From NCBI GenBank assembly GCA_032718565.1, contig JAVGVS010000497.1, forward strand, positions 62,001-126,000: 64,000 bases of DNA, in the 5' to 3' direction. The position numbers and the translations under genes are program-made. A model generated the notes under the pieces. It was not told where the DNA came from. It did not search any database and was given only the letters and a program-made list of their open reading frames with translations. Shown here in pieces: positions 48,225 to 58,350 of the stretch; the first letter of the stretch is position 1, and the number at the start of each line of letters is the position of its first letter. The stretch is from Distichodus sexfasciatus. Taxonomy: Eukaryota > Chordata > Actinopteri > Characiformes > Distichodontidae.

Positions 48225-50900
48225 GGATACCTTTCACATCTGAACCACTATTGGTACAATGGTACCTCATTTCAATGCCTTGCTCTGAATCTGTAATAAC
48301 TGGTTTGTATCAACGTAAACAATAAACTAATAATAAATAAGCCACAAACTAATTTTTTAACTAATGTTACAACTACAATACAAATTTATCACATTTTTTA
48401 TAAAAAATATCCCAGAACAATAACTAAAACGGATAATTCATTAATCACCTAAAGCTGCAGTGGAACTAGTCGCAGTGTAGATTCCACGTTCTCGATGTCG
48501 ATGCTGGCTGCAGGGGTGATTGTCAGTGCAGGCGCTGTAGTTGAGGGATTAACCCTAACCTTAACCCAAAATGAACACTATAGCTTAAATAGCAAATGGA
48601 AATTTAACTGCAGTAAATATCTATTTCTATCATATTGCTGCTATAAGTGTAAATTGCATTGAAACACTGAAATTACTGTTGATTCATTTAAACATTTCAC
48701 CCAGTTCTATATGTTCCGCTTAGTATGTGCGCCCCGCTGCTGATGAGCGAGTGAATGTACTAAAATTTGGCACTGTTTGATTTGACATGAACCGATTCCC
48801 GGTAGTACCGACATCATTTGGTGATACCTTTAAATATACTGAACTCGGGACTCATATTCAAGACAACACATATTCAACAAGGCAGTATTTCACAAGCCAG
48901 TCTGTTTACCTGCCTTTTAACCATAAAGCAATACAATATCGCACTTCCAGCCCCCTATTACTTTCATAATTAGGCGAGGATTTTACAATAACACAATACA
49001 ACACAAAATAACACACAACTGGTCAGGCAGCTTCTTGCAAACACAGCCCCTAACTTAACACCTCCAGTCCCCTATTACTCAACGATGCTTCTACCCTGGA
49101 GGCATTACTGTGTATTTTTGCCGGCTCTCGCTTTTTGGACTGAGTATTTGACTTGAATTACTGCTTGGTGGATTTTTGGGTTATAGCGAGAGCCCGGTCC
49201 CCTTTCTCCTTTTCATTTAGTTAGTTCCTTTATTTAGTTTTATTTTTCCATAACTATGGAGTGCGCTCACAGTGCTTATTCTGTGCTTTTGTGTTGTCTC
49301 GCGTTGTCTGTTTTGCTCGATTTTACCTCGTCTGTGCGCTCTCGTAATTTTGACAGTGATTTCACTCCATACATAACCCTTTTTTGATGTCGTGAAAGAG
49401 TTCTTGTGGACTGCATTTTTGCCACGTTTTTTCTCCTTATTTTGTTTGCCGTTGTTTGGGATAAAGTTTGTGAAGACTGCACGTGCATCTCCTGACCTGT
49501 TCATAAACACACCAGGACAAACCTCAATAAGAAGTTTGTGAAATTTGGAGTGAAACCTTGTCTGGGCTGAATGCTCCGTCTTATCTCCTGCACAGAAACT
49601 AATCTAAATGGTAAAGCAAAAAAGTTGCCTACCTTCTATTCCTGGTAAATCTATTACTGGTTAAGTTACTTATGAGCAAGGTACTGTCATCAAGCGCTGC
49701 CCTTGTTAGCTGCCCACTGCTCCTTCACAGATGGGTCAAATGCAGAAGTCACATTTTGTTGTGATGTGTTGTGTTCACAATGACAAATAATCACTCACTT
49801 TCATTAAACTTCACAAGCACCTGCCAGTGTCTTCCTTTACCAGGTACCCAAAATTTCACATTATCTTGTTTATCTTGTAACTGCTAGGTCCCTAGGTTGA
49901 TATGAGTATGTGTGTGTTTGTGTTGTTGGGGCAGATATGTAATAGATCTCTTTTCTCTCACTTCTCACGCTACTGTATTAGTATGGGTGTGTTGTTGTGT
50001 GTGTTATCGGTACAAGCGTCCTTGCTAAACCTCTAAGTTCAAGGTGCCCAACTTGAGGCAAATGTATGCCAGTAATATCGTCTAGTTTAACAATGTTCAA
50101 TATGAATATGTTCAGTATAACTATATCAAAAGTAATATGTTTATACTTTACCTATTACCATTATTAACGCCAATTATTTTTAACAACTTTATTCCCATCA
50201 GTGAATGTGATATATGACTCCTGCATTACTTTTGTATGTCGGAGCAACAAGGTGGTGTAGTGGTTATCACTGTCATCCCACAACAAGAAGGTCCTGGTTT
50301 GGATCTCGGGGTCGTCCAGGAGGTCTTTCTGTGTGGAGTTTGTGTGCCGTCCCTGTGTTCGCATCACGAGTCAAAAAGCATGCAGTTTGGCTTGATTAAT
50401 TACTCTAAATTGATCGCAAAAGGTGAATGAATATGAGTGTGTGTGCCTTAAAGCATATATGAGCTACCCAGGGTTGGTCCCTACTGTGGGATAGGCTCCA
50501 GTCCCCGTGACTCCACAAGGGAATAAGCAGTTGAGAAAATGAATAAATGAACCAATGGTGAAAGTCAGAATCTCTGTGAAATTTCTGTTAAAGGGTTTTA
50601 AAAAACGAATTTCTTTTTAAGAATGGCCCTTTCACAGAGAAACCTGATATGTCAACTTAGCAGAAAAATAAGCCAATCAGGATACTCTCTCTCCCTCATT
50701 ATTTTACTTCTCTAAAGATTCTAGTTCAGCTCTGAGTTTTGTTTTGCCATTGTTTTCTAGGGAGACAATAGAAGACATGGTTAACTGATGCATGATATTT
50801 CTTCTTGAAATTAATTATTAACACTAAAATGTTCATTCTTTTGGAAACATATTGACCTACGGTATATCTAGAAACTTTTGTCTACTTCATGAACTTTAAC
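48225..50900. other. Spacer before UGT unit D
   Basis: No gene is seen. Contents: an AT-rich stretch with a GATACCTTTCACATC-type repeat edge, a moderately GC-rich stretch at 49085-49510 of unknown origin that contains short frames on both strands, a SINE-like copy at 49640-49805 with the standard tail, and part of the 37355 family at 50240-50545. Confidence 0.5.
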
Positions 50901-50909
50901 CACCATGGG

Positions 50910-50956
50910 GTTGCGTAAGAGTAGGTGGGGCTGAGGGTGTACACACACAAATAAAG
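50910..50956 (+). promoter_or_regulatory. Putative promoter of UGT unit D
   Basis: GTTGCGTAAG at 50910-50919, a C/EBP-like half-palindrome, lies 100 bp before the ATG at the same place as the sites of units B, C and E. AAATAAAG at 50949-50956 is a TATA-like box 54 bp before the ATG and recurs in unit E. Confidence 0.45.
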
Positions 50957-51009
50957 CCTCTCACAAGCACACACTTTTCTGCTCTCACCTCAGTCACACT
51001 TTGGGAGAC

Positions 51010-54000
51010 ATGGTTCAAAGGGTTGTCATTTGGGGGCTGCTAGCCTTGTTCTGCACAGGGGTGGTACAAGGGGGCAAGATTTTGGTCATGCCTGTGGATG
51101 GCAGTCACTGGCTCAGCATGAAGATTCTGGTAGAGGAATTGTCTCAAAGAGGGCACGAGGTGGTGGTTCTTGTTCCTGAGAGTAACATTCTGATTCGAAG
51201 CTCTAAGCTCTACACCACTCGGATCTATAAGGTTCCTTTCACCATGGCTGATTTGGAAGCGAAAATAGATACTCTTAAAAAGGGGGTGTTAAAAGCTCCA
51301 CAGTTTTCTGATGTGATAGAAAACTTTCAACGGATTATGAGCTTCACTGGCATGCACGTAAAGGGTTGTGAGGGGCTGTTATACGACAAGCCTCTGATGG
51401 AGAGTTTAAAGGAGAAGGATTTCGATGTCATGCTGTCTGACCCCTTCCTGCCCTGTGGTCCCATCATCGCTGAGGCTTTGTCCCTTCCTGCCGTTTATTT
51501 CTTGCGTGCAACTGTCTGTGCACTTGACATAACAGCGGCTCAGACCCCCTCGCCTCCCTCCTACGTCCCACGTTTGTTCACCGGTTACTCAGATGTCATG
51601 AATTTTCGTCAGAGGGTCAAAAATGTGGTCATGTGGGGAGCCGAGACTTTCCTCTGCCGACTAATTTATGCCAGCTTTGACGAGTTGGCCAGCAGGTATC
51701 TTCAGAACGCAGTGACCTATGAAAGCATTCTTGGAAAGGCAGCGATTTGGCTTCAGTTGTATGATTACACCTTTGAGTTCCCTAAACCACAGATGCCCAA
51801 CATGGTACAAATTGGAGGTATTAACTGTGCCACGACGAAACCACTGTCGCCGGTGAGTTCTGATTCTGACAAGGATGTGAATTTGGGTTTTACATGTTGT
51901 ATTTGTTTGTGCGATTTTGTAGACCTGCGGTTCTCAACCCGTGAGTTGTGAACCAAGTTTTGAGGAAGGTCATAAGGCAGAGTTTAGAATGTAAGGATTT
52001 TAAAACCAGCAAATTCCTGGATCAAAGTGGATCAATTTAAACTAGCTAAGATATTGTTTAGGGTAGGTTAAGACTGCATCCAAATTGTCTCTCTTTCTAC
52101 TTCTATTTCTAGTTCTTCGCTTCCACTTTGACCTACTTTTCCAACATTGACGAACATAACTGTAGTCCATTTTGTCATTCTTTCCTCGATTCTGTATCTT
52201 CTAGAATTTAACTATTTCATCACCATTTCATTCATAACAGTTTTCCAATAGGCCAGCGCACACAAAAATCTTCATATTGAACCAATCCAATTCATTAACC
52301 TAACCCAGCCCGTGCTATTGGAGTCTTTGAACCCCAAATTTTGTGAACTCCATCAGGAGCAAATGCTCAACACGATTGACCAGTGTTGTTTGTGATTTGG
52401 TGCCTGTGAAAGGGGGGATTTTAAATATTCTCTGCAATAAAAGCCAGATCATTGTTGTTGAATTTGGTCGAGTTGGCATTTTATCGTTCACTGATTGTTC
52501 AACTGTGGCAGTTGGTGGCATATGGCGTTGGGTGCTCGATGTCAGCTGCCCCCTGTTCCTTCATTGATGGGTCAAACGCATAGTTCACATGTGGTTGTGG
52601 TGCACTGTGTGCGGTGCTGTGTTCACAATGACAATCACTCACTCACTCACTCACATTCTCCATCAAAGAGACATTGTGCTATTTTGTCAGGCTGGTCCTT
52701 GTGAATCTAATCCTAACCTCTGTTCCCTGCAGGAGCTGGAGGAGTTTGTAAATGGATCTGGAGATGATGGATTTGTTGTCTTCACTCTAGGATCCTTGGT
52801 GTCTGAACTACCTGAGGTCAAAGCCAGGGAGTTTTTCGAAGCATTTAGACAGATTCCTCAGCGGGTAAGAGAACATCAACAATGCATCACCAATAAGCAC
52901 ACAGTCATTACATACAGTAAAGCCAGTAGACGTTTTACAGCTTTGCAGCTAGCAATACTAATATCCATCTACAACAAGTCATGATACTCTGATAGATAAT
53001 ATTTCTTTGTGCAAGACAAAGGTTTTTATTAAAGGTATAATAAAAGAGCTAGAAATTATTACAGTGCAGGTTTCAACAGAAGCAAACATGACGGAAGTTT
53101 GCCTACATGGGTGATTGCAGGAATAGTGAAGATGCTAAGCTGAGATCACTCAAATGAGTTCCCAAATAAAAGCTTGAATATAATGAAATGAATATCTGCC
53201 AGAAAACTTTACTGTGATTGCTCAAGTTTTGTAGCTGTGATGTGAAAACTGGTTGAGTAGAAAGACTTTGATTAAAATGCATTTAAGTGAATGGGGAAAG
53301 AGCAAGGGATGATAAAAGTAAGTCATGGCAGATATGTGACGATGCTCACGAACCCTTGAATCACATCGAATTTGGTGGCTTTGTGAAGAATGGCGACTGT
53401 GCAGTAAAGCGTCAAAATTTGAGCTCCATATTAGTCTACGGGCCACAAAATGGACAGAACTCATAAACTAGTGCACATGGTTGGAATAAAAATTCAGATA
53501 ACAATATGTGATTGCCAAAAAGTTTTGCTATTTGGTTGTTGGTGGTCTAGTGGTAGGACACTCGCCTTGGGACCTAAGGGTTGAGGGTTTGAATCTGACC
53601 TCTAGCGTTACCAACATTGGGTCCTTGAGCAAGACCCTTAACCCTAAGTTGCTCTCAGGGAAACTGTCCCTGAAATTAGGAAATGTAAGTTGCTCTGGAC
53701 AGGAGCATCTCCTAAATGTAAAATGTCTATTTTACAGATGGATCAAATGCAGAGTTTACAATGACAAATAATCACTCACTTAAAGGAAATGCAACTCTTT
53801 GATTTGCAGGTTCTATGGAGACACACTGGAGAAGTTCCTGAAGACGCTCCCAAAAACGTCAAACTGATGAAGTGGCTTCCACAGAATGACCTCTTAGGTT
53901 GGTCTACTGTTACAATATTAAAGGCAAAGAGGATAATGCATGATGAGAACTGAGACTGGAGTCTGTAGTCTGGCCTTAGCCCTAAACTCCTTTAACACCA

Positions 54001-55682
54001 TCATGACCAAGACTGGTGTCTGACAATTTAAAGAGTAGCATACTTTCCCTTTATTATAATTTTTATTTATTATTATTATCCATTACAGCTCACCCAAAAG
54101 CCAAGGCCTTCATCACTCACGGAGGTGCTCATGGAACCTATGAGGGGATCTATAACGCTGTTCCCATGGTGATGATTCCACTGTTTGGAGATCAGTGGGA
54201 CAACGTGCAGCGCATGGTGGCCCGTGGAGTCGCAGAGACCCTCAATATCTACGACTTAACCTCTGAAAAGCTGCTGACGGCTCTCCGCAAAGTTATAAAT
54301 GACAAAAGGTATGAAGGAGACACTTTTAAAATGTGAAAAATGGTAACGTACTATATAATAAGTTGACTTTACTTAAAAAGTATGTGAATTCATTGCTTCA
54401 GGAAAAAAATAAGTAAAGAAAACATGAAAGAGTGAGTTAAAATAGCTTATTATAGCTTATTTTAACTCACTCTTTCATGTTTTCTTTACTTATTGTAAAA
54501 TCAAACATTTGCAAGAAAATCCTCGGCAATGAAAGACATGAATTTAATAAGAAAAAAGTGGTATCATTAACAACTTTGTGAAGTTAGAAATTATACCACT
54601 TTTTAAAATAAGTTTGTCTTTCATCTCCGACTTTTTTCTTGCAAATGTTTGATTTTACACTTTCAGATGATATGTGAGGCTATTTTTCATAAATTTGTGA
54701 TTTAATCTTAAAATATTTCCAATAAAATTCTGATTTGACAAGTTTAGAGAATATCCAAGTTCTTCCTCTTAAATCTATTATTTTAATTTCAAATTTATGC
54801 TCCTCTTTTGGCTCCAATTTTTTTATTCTATAATGACCCTAATATATTTGTTTCAACTCTCACAATTGTGAAGATGGTGAAACTCTTAGCTGTTCAAAGA
54901 GCGTTGTTTTTTACTGTAAATTTGCAAGTCTCTGAAATTTTGACTTTTTACAGTTTTAACATTTTTTATTTCAATTTCATAGAATTCCTTACAAAAACAA
55001 AATGTTTGTGGCAGGTCTGCAGCAAACTGGAGTTTGCCAGAATATGTTGCCACAAGTTTGCCATTATCAGTCACTTGTGGCAAACTTGCTGTGATTTTCA
55101 GGCAACAATGACAACTTTTGGTGACAAATTTGCCTGGCGCACAAAGTTTGTTTAATTCCACTCCAAGTTTGCCTCACTTTTTGAAAGTGAAATGAATGAT
55201 TATTTTTCATTGTGAACACACCATAGCACAGCACACAGTGTACCACAACAGCTGCCCACTGCTCCTTGACAGATTGGTCACATGCATAAGTCACATTTCA
55301 TTGTGATGCACTGTGTTCAATGACAAATAACTCACTTCATTAAGAATTATTTCCATTTTTTATCTACAATGGCCTTAACTTGAGTGTGTTTCAACTCGGC
55401 AGCTACAAAGACAACATGGTGAAGCTTTCGTCCGTCCACAAAGACCGTCCAGTGGAGCCGCTGGAGTTGGCTGTGTTCTGGACGGAGTTTGTGATGAGGC
55501 ATAAAGGGGCGGAGCACCTGAGACCAGCCGCCCACCAGCTCAACTGGGTTCAGTACCACAGTGTGGACGTCATCGGCTTCCTTCTCCTCCTGCTGGTCAC
55601 CGTGCTGTTTATCACCATCAAAACCTGCACCTTCTGCTGCAGCAAGTGCCTGAGGAAGACTCATAAGAAGAAGAAGGAGTAA
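51010..55682 (+). CDS. ugt1: UDP-glucuronosyltransferase, UGT1 family, unit D (5 exons)
   Basis: Exons: 51010-51852, 52733-52864, 53810-53897, 54089-54308, 55403-55682; sizes 843, 132, 88, 220 and 280 bp, all with GT-AG introns; product 520 residues. Signal peptide about 1-20; His33 in DGSHW and Asp144 in LSDPFLPCG form the expected catalytic pair. Residues 326-427 include WLPQNDLL, FITHGG and PLFGDQWDN for UDP-glucuronate binding. The membrane helix spans about 483-505, leaving a short basic cytosolic tail ending KKKKE. An N-glycosylation motif NGS is at 288. The start is the first ATG in frame and aligns with units C and E. Its constant exons probably also serve first exon C. The constant part differs from unit A at only a few positions, against wide divergence in exon 1. 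It should conjugate lipophilic acceptors in the ER; the substrate cannot be told from sequence. Confidence 0.94.
52498..52660 (+). repeat. tRNA-SINE-like repeat
   Basis: In intron 1 of unit D. A GGCAGTTGGTGGCATATGG head, then GTCAGCTGCCCCCTGTTCC and GTGGTGCACTGTGTGC, ending in a CACTCACTCACTCAC run. Confidence 0.7.
53528..53785 (+). repeat. Second tRNA-derived SINE-like repeat
   Basis: In intron 2 of unit D. The head GTGGTCTAGTGGTAGGACAC and the GGGTTTGAATCTGACC box look like tRNA A and B boxes; it continues with GAGCAAGACCCTTAACCC. It ends in the tail of the other family (ATGACAAATAATCACTCACT), so it is a composite. Confidence 0.7.
54408..54494. repeat. Perfect 37-bp inverted repeat
   Basis: In intron 4 of unit D. 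Arms 54408-54444 and 54458-54494 are exact inverse complements (TAAGTAAAGAAAACATGAAA and onward) with a 13-nt spacer. A second, imperfect inverted repeat follows at 54496-54658 (arms GTAAAATCAAACATTTGCAA and complement). Confidence 0.93.
55197..55340. repeat. SINE-like repeat in head-to-head arrangement
   Basis: In intron 4 of unit D, 60 bp before exon 5. The left part reads on minus (CATTGTGAACACACCATAGC) and the right part reads on plus (GCTGCCCACTGCTCCTTGAC to ATGACAAATAACTCAC), so two tails face outwards. Confidence 0.7.
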
Positions 55683-55924
55683 GGTTTAGGATGAAATGAC
55701 TGTGTCAAACGGGGCATTGTTTGGTTTTGTTAATTCATTACTTGTATCAAATCTAATGGACTGCCGCATCCCACTTTGGAATCAGTTTGGGTTTGACTGA
55801 TACTTGTTCATGAGTATCTGATGGTTTTTATATGTGGTGTTCTGTATTTTATGTTTTATTGTTATAAATATGGGTGCAGGGTGGGTAATTTTATGGGAAC
55901 TTAATCTATATATACACTATATAT

Positions 55925-56620
55925 ACAAACCCGGGCAAAAGTTTAAGAACAACCACATTTTTCCATTTTTTATGAAATCCAGGCATTCAAATCCAATGAA
56001 TAGCTTGAAATGGTTCATACGTAGGTAAGAAAAAAGGTAAGGTGACCTAAAACTAGAAAACAATGTACAATAATGTACATCAGGGGTGTCAAAGTAAAAT
56101 ACACAGTGGGTAAAAATTTAAAACTTGGACAAAGTCGCAGGCTAGCCTTGATATTTATTGAAAAAATGTCTAAAATCGAGGAAGTTTTTCCTTCTCTTCA
56201 CATATAACGATGAACGTTTTCATATGGAAACAAACTTACATTTTACTTAAACATTGAATTTGGAACAAGCAAAGTTTAATACTATAAACACATGTGAAAT
56301 CAAATGTCAAATAAAAGACATCTGTGGCATTCATTTCTTAAATAAAATGAAAAGAAAAAAGAGCAGAGCATTCTGGGATTTGTAGTAATAGCGGCGCATG
56401 CGCTGTCTACCGGCGGGCCAACTCTAGTAGATATTTGGTATTATCTCGCGGGCCAGATTTGGCCCACGGGCCTGAGTTTAACATCTATGATGTACATTAT
56501 ACAAAAAGACCTATTTTCAGGGAACAAGAAATGGATTAACAACTCAAAGCTGTTCTGCAGTAAAGAAGGTTGATCAAGCCTTGAAAGTTGGTGCTGTGAA
56601 TATATATAGTGAGAGAGATT
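55925..56620. mobile_element. Tc1/mariner-like relic split by a hAT insertion
   Basis: Begins AACCCGGGCAAAAGTTTAAG, a Tc1/mariner-type terminal repeat. It is interrupted by the hAT element at 56081-56489 and resumes with AGGGAACAAGAAATGGATTA at 56520. The right terminal repeat is not seen. Confidence 0.55.
56081..56489. mobile_element. hAT-type element with 8-bp target duplication
   Basis: Starts CAGGGGTGTCAAAGTAAAAT, ends GGGCCTGAGTTTAACATCTATG, imperfect inverted repeats. ATGTACAT flanks it at 56073-56080 and 56490-56497. It is 409 bp, without transposase. Confidence 0.87.
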
Positions 56621-57390
56621 AGATTTTATAATATATACTGTATGTCAGAGTACTGATATTAAAACCAAAATTCTTCACATGGAAATCTACATGCATATTT
56701 ATGTATTTGTCAAAACTGCATTATTCTTTAGAACTCTTCAGAATTCTACATTAAAGTTATATAAACTTTTATAAAATAATAAGTTGTTTTACAGCACTTT
56801 TATCCTTTGGAATCTGTGTTAGGAAACCTACATAGTGTGTTGAAGCTAAAAAAGTAGCTTCAAAGCAGGTAATTGATCATAAAATACAGAAAAAATTACA
56901 GAAAAAAAAATTTCTGTCTCCAAGTGTCTAGCTTCAAACTATTTGGTGCATTTGATTCCTCTGTAAGGAATTCTGGTGATGCAAGATCTCTGCAGGTACA
57001 TCAAGTAAATCCAGGGAAGGACTAGATGTTAGAATGATAAATAAAATATCTTCAGCATGTGTAGAATGCATAGAAAACAATAAACATTAGTGCCACCCTG
57101 GAGCTTTGTAATTCCTAGATAGCTGCAGACACGCCAAACAAGGGACACAAGGGCATCCAGAGTCTACGGCGATACTACACTCCACTGTCAAAACCTGAAT
57201 GATCACTTGAAAGTTTGGGTTCATAAACGTTAGTTACACATTACAGCATTTCCAAAGGTGCATGTGTTGTCATTTTGATGAAAACGTTTGTATTTGTAGC
57301 GTTTATGACTTTGCAGTGCTTTATGAATTTGAATAATATGCTTTGTGGAGTTTTTCTATTAGATACACATTTTTATGGAAGTCAACCGTT
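56621..57390. other. Gene-free AT-rich stretch
   Basis: I see no gene, tandem repeat or recognisable element here. Confidence 0.4.
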
Positions 57391-58142
57391 ACAAAAATGT
57401 TAGGCTTCTGGCAAACAGTTGACGTTAATCTTTGCCAATGTTGCCAGAAATTTGCAGCAAGGTGATATTTTCACATGCAAGTTAGGTTTGTGGCATTTTT
57501 TAAATACAGACAAGATCTTGACAGATCTTGAGCAGATTCCAATGCAACAGTCTTAGACACCAGGTGGTCTTGCAGTGATAGACATCAAAACGAGAATGCA
57601 GCAGTAAAAATATTAGCTTAGCGACAGTTTTTCCAACCAAAATGCTTGGTTACTAGTTTAAATTTATCCATAAGGACTCATACACAAACTAGAGATCTGT
57701 TACTTTGGTCTCCGTTACAAAACTTTTAGGCTGCTGGTAAACAAATACCGTTAACCTTTGCCAACGTTGTCCGCATATTGCAGCAAGATGATGTTTTCAC
57801 ATGCAAGTTAGGTTTGTGGCAAACTTGTGGTGGACTTCTAGCAAACCTTGTAGAAAATGTATGCTATTGGCAAATATGTCACCAAAAGTTCATTACAAGT
57901 TTGTCATTAATAGCCACTAGTGTTATGGCGACAATGACAAATTGCCACTAGTGACAAGTGTATTTGCCAGTGATTTGCCAAAACAATTTGCCAGTAATTA
58001 CAAAAAAAATCACAAGTTTGCTAAAAGTCCACCACAAGTTTGCCACAAACCTGATTTACATGTGAAAAAATATAACCTTGCTGCAAATTTGCGTCAACAT
58101 TGCCAAAGCTTAACATCAACTGTTTGCCAAACGACTAAAATG
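57391..58142. repeat. Repeat in two direct copies and one inverted copy
   Basis: Copies at 57391-57500 and 57714-57850 (shared CACATGCAAGTTAGGTTTGT block) and an inverted one at about 57990-58142 (ACCACAAGTTTGCCACAAAC). Copies 2 and 3 form a fold-back ending about 100 bp upstream of the unit E promoter motif. A relative lies at 54998-55170 in intron 4 of unit D. Confidence 0.7.
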
Positions 58143-58243
58143 TATTTAAGGGGAAGACAACAAGCTGATTGCTAGTACAATGAAGTCATAGCTAATGCTC
58201 TCTTAACCATGTCATTGGTAAATTGAACTTTAACCAACATGCA

Positions 58244-58301
58244 GTTATATAATAGTGGGTGGGATTGAGGCTATATACACACACACACACTCCAAATAAA
58301 G
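58244..58301 (+). promoter_or_regulatory. Putative promoter of UGT unit E
   Basis: GTTATATAAT at 58244-58253 is the counterpart of the bZIP-like sites of units B to D, 107 bp before the ATG. TAGTGGGTGGGATTGAGGCT follows, then CTATATA at 58271-58277 and AAATAAAG at 58294-58301. Confidence 0.45.
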
Positions 58302-58350
58302 CTTCTCACACACACTGACGTCTGCTTTAGTCACAGTTTTGGGAGAGAAC

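Noticed and set aside
51001..51009. Alternative non-ATG start for unit D (and 58339 for unit E)
   Set aside because: These would start on TTG; the ATGs at 51010 and 58351 align with each other and begin a proper signal peptide.
53528..53620. tRNA gene
   Set aside because: A and B box-like sequences are present but the acceptor stem and anticodon arm do not fold, and the SINE body continues downstream. The same applies to the other SINE heads.
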